Shown one piece after another: positions 46,821 to 64,000 of a stretch of 64,000 nt of DNA. The DNA comes from Scylla paramamosain (lineage: Eukaryota > Arthropoda > Malacostraca > Decapoda > Portunidae), in assembly GCF_035594125.1 (NCBI RefSeq), contig NC_087197.1, positions 7,238,110 to 7,302,109 of the forward strand, read 5' to 3'. A model generated the notes under the pieces. It worked only from the letters and a program-made list of their open reading frames with translations. It did no database searches and was not told where the DNA came from. Numbering within the stretch: position 1 is the first letter of the stretch; every line of letters begins with the position of its first letter. The position numbers were made by a program, and so were the translations under genes.

Positions 46821-49800
46821 AGCTGAAAACTCTGAAAAGAGACGTTTTTCGTAATGCTTTGCTTTCTCACATAGGGTGCTTTTCATGCTTTTCAGTGTTT
46901 TGGTGCTTAGTACGCTCATAAACATAAAAAAGATACGTTTCTGGAAATCTCGTTTCCTTTCAATATGTAGGGTGTTTTGGCACCTATTACTGAGGAATTC
47001 ACACAAAATACAAGTTTTTGGTAATGTTGATCTGTTTCTCCATATAGAGAGTTATGGGTTTTAGAATTTTGGTAATAAAGAATCTCAAAACACTAATAAT
47101 ATACGTTTCTTGTAATGTGTTTTCGTTTACTTTGCAAGCATTCTTGCGTTTTTTACGTAAAAAGCTCAAAACAATAAAAAAAATATTTGTTTTTTGGTAA
47201 TATCATTATGTTTCTGCATAAAGTGTACTTTCCAGGCGTTTTAGCGTTTTCGTACGTACTTAGCTCAAAACGCTAAAAAGAAACCTTTTTGGTAATGTTG
47301 TTTTGCTCTCTCATATAGGGTGCTTTTTCATGCTTTTTTAACGTTTTTGTGTCTAGCACACTGATAAACATTCAAAAGACACATTTTTAAAAATCTCATT
47401 TTTTCTTTCCCAATATAAGAAGCTTTACGTACATTTTGACATTTTGGAACATGACAATGTTAAATACACTCGAAATACATGTTTTTGGTAATGTTGTCCT
47501 ATTTCTTCATATAGAGTTTCTTCATGTAGATACTTTCTATGTCTTTTGACGTTTTTGTACGTAACGTGTTCAAAAACACTTAAAATACTTGTTTTTGTTA
47601 ATGTTAATCTTTTTTTTTTTTTTTTTCCAGAAACGGTGTTTTTCATGTATTTTACTGTTTTGTTAGATAGGTAGATCAGAAACACTCAAGACACATTTCT
47701 GGTAATTTTTTTTTTCGTATATAGGGTGCTTTATGTTTTTTTTTATTTTTTTATTTTACTTTTTCTGCATAATACGCTTATAAAGACTAAAAATGCATGT
47801 TTTTGGATATGTCTTTTTTTTTTTTTTTCATATAGTGTGCTGTCATGCATTTTGGCATAATGGCACCCAACAATATGAAATACGCTCAAAACATATTTTT
47901 AGTAATATTGTTCTGTTACTCCATGCTATTCAAGCGCCTTCAAGTTTTTGTACGTAAGATGTTCAAAACACTCATTTCTCGTATTTTTTTTTTCATTTGC
48001 TTATATAAGGTATTTTTCATTCTTTTTGACTTTTTTTGTAACAAGCTCAAAAACACTCAAAATACTTCTTTTTTGGTAATGTGCTTTGCATGGGTTTTAG
48101 TGTTTTGTATTACCAAACAGGGTGAATTTTTAGCGTTTTGGTGCCGAACGTGCTCCAAAATGCTCAAAAGACACTTTTCTGGTAATGTGTTTCACATTGT
48201 AAGGTACCAAAACGCCAAAAATTATAAACCCTACATTATAAACCCTATAAACCCTACACGCTCAAAAACACTCAAAAGACACATTTCTCGTAATTTCATT
48301 TCGTTTACCCATATAGAGTGCTTTGCATATTTTCTGGTCTTTTAGTAACTAACAACGTGAAAAGCGCTAAAAATGAAATTTTTTGTATTTTTCCCCCCAT
48401 ATAGAGTGTCATTTACACTCTGTAGAGTTTTGGTACCTACGAACAAAAACACTTACAATTCACGTTTATGGTAATGTCATTTTATTTCTCCATAAAGAGT
48501 ACTTTGTATGTATTCTGGTGTTTTAGTACCTAACAATATTAAAAAAAAAAACTAAACAGACGTTTTCGGCAAAGTTGTTCTGTTATTCTTAATAAAGCGC
48601 CATATAAGTGTTTTAGCGTTTTATTACCTAAGATATTCAGAAACGTGTAAAAGACATAATTCTTGTAATATCGTTTCGTTTCCCATATCTATCTTTGCTT
48701 TCATATTGGTGTTTTTTTGTAAGAAGCTCAATAACACACTTTTTGCATGCATTTTAGCGTTTTGGTACGTAAGAGGCTAAAAAACACTCAAAAGACACGT
48801 TTTCGGTTAAGTTTTGTATTCCCACTATATGGTTCTTTCCTTATATTTTATTGTTTTGGTGCCTAAAACGCTGAAAAAAAATAAAATAAACACTGAAATG
48901 GCACGTTTCTCTTAATGTCGTTTTGTTTCAACATCTATCGTGCTTTGCATACATTTTGGCGTTTTCGTGTGTAACAAGCTTAAAAACAATCAAAATAATT
49001 ATTTTTGTTAATGTTATTCTGTTTCTCCAAAGAGGGTGTTTTGCTTGCGTATTAGCGTTTTGGTACGTAAGAAGTCCAAGAAACATTCAAATGATATGAT
49101 TTTCTTATTGTTTCTTGTATTTCCATATAGGAAGATTTCCATGCTTTTTAGCGATTTTGGAGTCTACCACACTCAAAAATACACAAAAAAACGCGTTTTT
49201 GATAATTCAGTTTTGTTTCCCCATATAGGGTATTTGCATGCATTTTGGTGTTTTAGTACTTAATAATGTGAAAAAGCAATCTCATAAACACTTAAAAGAC
49301 ACGTTTCTGGATATCTCGTTTTTCTTCTATGTGTGCATTTTTGGTGTTTTAACGACTATCAAATAAACTGAAAATTACGTTCCTGGTAATATTGTTCTGT
49401 TTCTCCATATTGAGTGTTTTTCATGCGTTTTAATGTTTTGTCACCTAAGAAACTGAAAAATATTCTTTGTCGTATCGTCTTTTGAAGCTCAATAACACTC
49501 AAAATACTTGTTTTTGGCAAAGTTATTCTTTTCCTCCATAAAGATAATTTTGCATGCGTTTTTAGCGTTATTTTGCACACAAAGGACTCGTTTTTTTGTA
49601 AATTCTTTTTTTTTTTTTGTATGGAATCAGACTTCCATACTTTATTTTTTAGCGTTTTAGGGTTTAACTGGCTCATAAACAATACACAGGCACTTTCTGA
49701 AAATCTCGTTTCCTTTCTTCATAAAGGATGCTTTGCATGCTTTTTCGGGTATTTTTTTTAAGTAACAAAATAAAAAAAAAACTCTAATGTATTATGTAAA

Positions 49801-52454
49801 ATATAATATTTGTTTTACGTGGTCATTCTGTTTTTTCCATGAAGGGTGTTTTTCACGAGTTTTAGCGTTTTGGTGCGTCAGTAGCTGAAAGACACTGAAA
49901 AGAGACTTTTTTTCGGAAATGTTTTCTTTATCATAGAGAGTGATTTCCATGCTTTTCAACGTTTTCGTGCCAAGTACGCCCATAAACATTCAAGAGACAC
50001 ATTTTTGAAAATCTTGATTCCTTTTCCCGTATAGTGTCCTTTTGAGGCATTTTTGCGTTTTAGTACCTAATAATGTGAAATACACCTAAGAAACACGTTA
50101 TACAGTGCTATTCAAGGGTTTTAGTGTTTTGGTATCTAAGAATATAAAAAAAAACTCATAATACATGTTCCTCGCAATAAACTTTCGTTTTCATGTATAT
50201 GGTACTTTCCATGGATTTTGGCGTACAATCTAAAAAAAAAAAAAAACATACTCAAAACACTTGTTTTTAGTAATGTCGTTCTTTTTTTTTTTCCCACGTA
50301 AACAGCTCAAAAATTCTCAAAAGAGACATTTTTGGTAAAGACTCTTTCTTTCCCCATAAGGGGTGTTCTACATGATTTGTAGCTTTTTCGTACCTAACTC
50401 GCTCATAAACAATAAAGAGTCACGTTTTTTTTTTTTTTAATAACATTTATTTTCCCCATATAGGATGTTTTGTACGGATTTTGGCGTTTTCGTACCTAAG
50501 AATGTGAAATACACTCATAATACACGTTTTTGGTAATGTTATTATTTCTCCATTTGGAGTGCTATTCAAACGAATTAACTTTTTAGTACTTAAGAAAGTC
50601 AAAAACACTCATAATATACGTTTCTCTTTATGTGTTTTCGTTTCCCCATATAGGGTACTTTCCATGCATTTTGGCGTTTTGTACGTAAAAAGCCCTAAAT
50701 ACTAAAAATACCTGTTTTTGGTAATGTTATTCTCTTTCTCCGTAAAAGGTGTTTTCAATACGTTTTAGCGTTTGGTACGTAAAGACCTGAAAAACACTGA
50801 GAAGACATCTTTTTGGGTATGTCTTCCATTCACATATAGGGTGCTTTCCATGCCTTTTAACTTTTTGATACATAATTTGCATAAAAACACTCAAAAGATA
50901 CTTTTCCAGGAATGTCGTTTCGTTTAGCCATATTTTTTCATGCATTTTGGCAATTTGGCGCTTAACAATGTGAAAAGACTTAAATTATGCGTTTTTGGTA
51001 ATTTTGATGTGTTTCTTTATAAAGAGTTATATGTGTTTTCTCATTTGGTACCAAAAAAAGCTCAAAAACATTAAAAATACAAGTTCTTCGTAATGTCTTT
51101 TCTTTCCCCATATAAGGTATTTACCTTAAAAAGAAAGCCAAAAACACTCAAAAAGAAAGTGTTTTATGAGGTTGTTTTGTTTCCCTAATATAGGGTGCTT
51201 CCCATGCTTTTTAGCGTTTTTGGTGCCTAGCACGATCATAAATTCTTAAATGACAAGTTTCTGGAGATGTCATTTCTTTTTCCATATAGTGTGCTTTGCA
51301 TGCATTTGGCGTTTCTGTGCCTAACAATATATGTGCCTACAAATATTCAGTTTCTCCATATAGAGTGCTGTTCATGCACTTGAGCCTTTTGGTACCAAAG
51401 AATCTCAAAAACACTCACAATACCCATGGTATATTGTTTATGAGCGAGTTAAACATTAAAACATTAAAAAGTAAGGAAGCCTCACTATATGGAAACATGA
51501 AAAATGATATTACAAAAAAAGTGTCCTTTGTATGCTTTTTTGGGGGGGAGGGAGTCGTTTTTTGTACATAACAATTCTTAAGATAAATCTTATTGGTAAT
51601 GTTAAACTGTTTCTCTAAATAGCTTGTTTTTACATGCGTTTTAGGGTTTTCATACGAAAACTCAGAAAAATACTTAAGATAAATTTTTTGGGGTAAAGTT
51701 GTTTTCTATTCCCATATAGGCTGCTTTCCATGCTTTTTAGCATCTTGGTGTTTAACACGCACTAAAATATTCGAAAGATGCGTTTGTTGGAATGTCGTTA
51801 CGTTTCCCTATATAGTGGGCATTCTATGGATTTTGTCGTTTTTTATCTACCAGTGTGAAAAAAAACCCACTTAAAATACACGTTTTTATAAATGTTGATT
51901 TGCTTCTGAATATAGAGAGGTATTAACGCATTTTCACGAATGATACCAAAAAAAAAAAAAAAACTCAAAACACTAATAAAATAACTTCGTAATATCTTTT
52001 TGTTTCCCTATATAGGAGGGTAGTGTGCATTTTTTTTCTACGTAAGCTCAAAAAAATTCAAAAATAATTGTTTTGGTAATGTTAAACAGTTTCCCCATAA
52101 AGTGTGTTTTGCATTCATACTGCGTTTTGGTACGTAAGAAGTTCAAAAACACCCAAAAGACACGTTTTTCATAATGGTGTTTTTGCGTTACCTTATAGAG
52201 TGAATTCCATTCATTTTAGCGTTTTAGAGCATAACACACAGAAAAAGCACTCAAAAGACACATTTCTGGTAATGTAATTTTGTTTCCCCATGCATCTTCG
52301 CGTTTTGGTATCTAACACTGTGAAAAATACTCAAAACACATACTTTTCGTTATGTTGTTTTCTATCTCCATATAGAGTGTTTTAGAGCTTTTATACCTAA
52401 GAAGTTAAAAAAAAAAAGACACTTATAATACACGTTTTCCTTAATGTATTTTTC

Positions 52455-52796
<342 letters not shown>

Positions 52797-54074
52797 GTTT
52801 TTCTACGCAACAATTTGAAAAACACATAATTCTTGTTTTTGGTAATGTTATTCTGTTTCATCATAAACCGGTTTGCATACGTTTTTGGGTTTGGTACGTA
52901 AGAAACTGAAAACAATAAAGAGTGACGTTTTAGGGAATATTTTGTTTTCCCATATAGGGTGCTTTTAATGCTTTTTTAGCGTTTTCGTGCCTAGCACGCT
53001 CATAAACACTCAAAACACACGTTTTTGGAAATCTCGCTTAATTTCCCCATATGGGATGCTCTATATGTATTTTGGCGTTTTGTTACCTAAGAATGTAAAA
53101 CACTAAAAAAAAAAAAACACGTTTTTCGCAAAGTAATACTGTTTTTTCATTTAGAGTTTTTTTTGCATGCGTTTTAGCTTTTTGGTACTTTAGGAGCTAA
53201 AAACATCGAAAAGATACGTCTTTTGGTAATATTATTTAGTTTTTCCCATTGGGGGTGCTTTCAATGCTTTGTATCATTTTGGTGCCTAGCACACTCATAA
53301 ACGATCAAAAGACACGTTACTGGAAATATAATTTATTTTCCTTACGAAGGGTGCTTTGCATGTATTTTAGCGTTTTTGGTACCTAAAGATGTTAAATACA
53401 CTTAAAATACACGTTTTTGTTAATGTTGTTCTGTTTCTCCGTATATAGCGCTTTCCATTCCTTTTAGCGTTTTTGTAAGAAGCTCAAAAAACACTCATAA
53501 CACCCGTTCTTTTAAATGTCTTTTTTTTTTTTTATTGGGTACTTTCAATGGATTTTGGCATTTTTGTACGTAAGAACCTCAAAAATCTTCAAAATACTTA
53601 TTTTACCGTAATATTATTCTGTCTCCATAGAGAGTGTTTTCCATTCGTTTTTTTTTTTTTTTGTGTGTGTGTGTTTTGGTATGTAAGTAGTTGAAAAACA
53701 CTGAAAAGACACGTTTTTTGGTAATGTTGTTTTCTTTTCCATGCTCTTTTTTTTCATTCCTAACACATTCACAAATTCTCAAAAGAAACGTTTCTGGAAG
53801 TTTCCTCTCCACATTGTGTTTTTCATGCATTTTGGTGTTATGGCACCTAAAAGTGTGAAAACAGTCAGATTACACGTCTTTCATAATGTTCTGTTTCTCC
53901 ATATAGAGTGCTAATGATGCGTTTAAACGCTTTGGTGGCTATAAACCTTAAAAAAACCCTCATATTACACATTTCTCCTATATATTTTCGTTTCCCCATA
54001 TAGAGTACTTTGTATGCATTTTTGCGTTTATGTATGTACGTTTATGTATGTATGTATGTGTTTATGTATGTATG

Positions 54075-54386
<312 letters not shown>

Positions 54387-56349
54387 GTACAAAACATTCA
54401 TAATACACGTTTTTCGTAATGTCTTTTTTCTTTCACCATATAGATTACTTTGCATGCATTTTGCCCTTTTCCTACTGAAGAAGCTCAAAGACACTTGCTT
54501 TTGTAATGTTTTTTTTTTTTTCTCCATGAAGTGTGTTTTGCATGCATTTTAGTGTTCTGTTCATAAGAAGTTGAAAACAATCAAAAGACACGTTTTTCGT
54601 ATTTTTTTCTATTCCTTGATAGAATTAATTTTATGCATGTTATCGTTTTGGTGCCTAACACGATGAAAACACTGGAGACACGTTACTGGTAATATTTTTT
54701 TTTTCCTTCCCTATATAGAAGGCTTCGAGTGCATTTTGCCGTTTTGGTACTTAAAATGTAAATTATACTCAAAATAAACGTTTTTGGCAATATTGTTCTG
54801 TTATTCCATATAGAGTGCTATTCATGCGTTTTAACGTTTGGTGCCAAAGAAGCTGAAAAAAACATTTATTATACGTTTCTCGTAATGTCTTTCTGTTTCC
54901 CCATATACCGTACTTTGCATGCATTTTGGCGTTTTTATACGTAACAAGCTCTAAAACTTTCAAAAGACTTTTTTTATTTGCAAATATATTTTGTTTCTCT
55001 ATTAAGAGTGTTTTGCATGAGCTTTAGCCTTTTTATACGTAGGCATCTCAAAAACACGCAAACGACACATTTTTTTTATGATGTTGATTTGTTTCCTCAT
55101 ATATGCTTTTCATGCTTTTTTAGCGTTTTGGTGCCTAACACACACATTCGAAAGACACGTTTCTAGAATTTTTTTTTTCTTCATATTGTGAATGTGAAAT
55201 ACACTCAAAATACACATTTACGGTAATGTTGTTCTGTTTCTCCATATAGACTGCGATTCATCTGTTTTTTGTGATTATATACATTAAAGGACAAAAAAAA
55301 AATATAATACTCGTTTCTCGTAATGTCATTTTATTTCCACACGGCGTTTCGGCGACTTTCTACGTAACAAGCTAAAAAAAAAACACTTTTTTTTTGTTTT
55401 TGGTAATGTTCAATTTCTCCATAAACAGAATTCGGATGCATTTTAGCATTTCGCTTCGTAAGTACCTGAAAATCACTCTTTTTTAAGTTTTTTTTTTTTT
55501 TTTTTTTTCATTCCCATATAGGGTGATTTCCAAACCTTTTAGCGTGCTGGTGTATAGCATTGTCTTAAATTCTGAAAAGACACTTTTCTGAAAATTTCTT
55601 TTCCTTTCCATATGTAGCTTGCTTTTTATGAATTTTGCCGTTTTAATACCAAAAAATGTGAAATACAATTAAAATGCACGTTTTTCATAATGTTTTTCGT
55701 TTCTCCATTAAGGTTATTTTGCATGGGTTTTGGCGTTTTTCTATGTAACAAGCTCAAAATACTTCTTCAAAATACTTCTTTTTTGGTATTGTTATTATGT
55801 TTCTTTTTAAAGTATGTTTTGCATGCGCTATGCTTTTTAATACGTAAGGTCAAAAATACTAAAATGCATGTTTTTCGTAATGTTTTTTTTATGCATTTCC
55901 AAAAAGGATGAATTCATGCTTTCTATCGCTTTGGTGCCTAACGGTTAAAAGATACTGAGAAGAAACGTTTCACGTAATGTCAATTCTTTTCTATATATAG
56001 GAGTCATTACAAGCATTTTCGCGTTTTGGCACCTAACAATGTGAAAAACACCAAAAATGCACTTTTATTTTTAAATGTTGTTTCTTCATATATAGTGCTA
56101 TTCATGCGTTTTAGTGTTTTGTTATCTAAGAAACTCAAAACCACTTATAATACACGTTTCTCAAAATGTCGTTTTTTTTTTTTCATATAGGATACTTCCA
56201 ATGCATTTTGGCATTTGTCTGTGTAACAAGCTTAAAAAAAACAAAAACAATCAAAAGACTTGTTTTTTGGTAATGTTATTCCTGTTCCACATCATGGGTG
56301 CAATGCAGAAACCACTCAAAATACTAATATGCTCAAAAACACTCATAAC

Positions 56350-64000
<7,651 letters not shown>

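Overview
This window looks like repeat-dominated, gene-poor DNA from an arthropod, most likely a decapod crustacean. The reasons are the long (GA)n, (TA)n and (CA)n microsatellites, the many non-LTR retrotransposon (LINE) copies of types I associate with crab and shrimp genomes, a DIRS-type element with a tyrosine recombinase, and mariner and hAT remnants. The species call is inference. I found no convincing host housekeeping gene, no tRNA or rRNA gene and no CRISPR-like structure.

Layout, left to right. 1-9.2 kb: an old two-ORF LINE (family F2, coiled-coil ORF1, (CA)n tail) is split by a younger, intact, poly(A)-tailed LINE (family F1, 986-aa endonuclease/RT protein). A degraded LINE endonuclease follows. 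9.2-10.9 kb: a dead hAT transposon with a BED finger and a transposase core, interrupted by a (GA)n tract. 11-17 kb: a degraded plus-strand LINE, then three minus-strand LINE remnants end to end, two of them F2-like with CA-type tails. 17-18.3 kb: an old F1 fragment. 18.7-21.2 kb: a mariner remnant interrupted by a 5'-truncated LINE (family F3) that still carries a 582-aa RT frame. 21.7-26.7 kb: a DIRS-like element (gag-like ORF, RT/RNase H, tyrosine recombinase, 49-bp inverted terminal repeats), with a ~310-bp palindromic relative attached to its right end. 27-28.4 kb: a MITE, a LINE 3' end and (TA)n. 28.8-32.1 kb: a near-full-length inverted F1 copy, about 98% identical in protein to the first but carrying nonsense mutations. 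32.3-33.6 kb: a mariner-type MITE and a LINE tail. 34.3-35.2 kb: a 309-aa reading frame of a widespread, uncharacterised multicopy metazoan family. 35.4-38.4 kb: (GA)n tracts, a second type of mariner-like transposase remnant, pogo-like termini and a 74-bp tandem repeat. 38.4-42 kb: two tandem copies of LINE family F4, each ending AATAAA followed by (GA)n. About 43-64 kb: one continuous divergent satellite.

The satellite is the most unusual structure. Its monomer is about 96 bp. In the well-preserved parts five distinguishable monomer types follow one another in fixed order, giving a ~475-bp higher-order repeat. The last ~8 kb also holds a ~4.7-kb duplication. The array reverses orientation near 46.37 kb. 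It contains a 25/26-bp foldback, a 312-bp palindrome with 36-bp perfect arms around (AT)120, two more (TA)n blocks and a 5'-truncated F1 insertion.

All homology statements are recognition from memory plus translation by eye; no database search was possible. Family labels F1-F4 are local names used only to link copies within this window.
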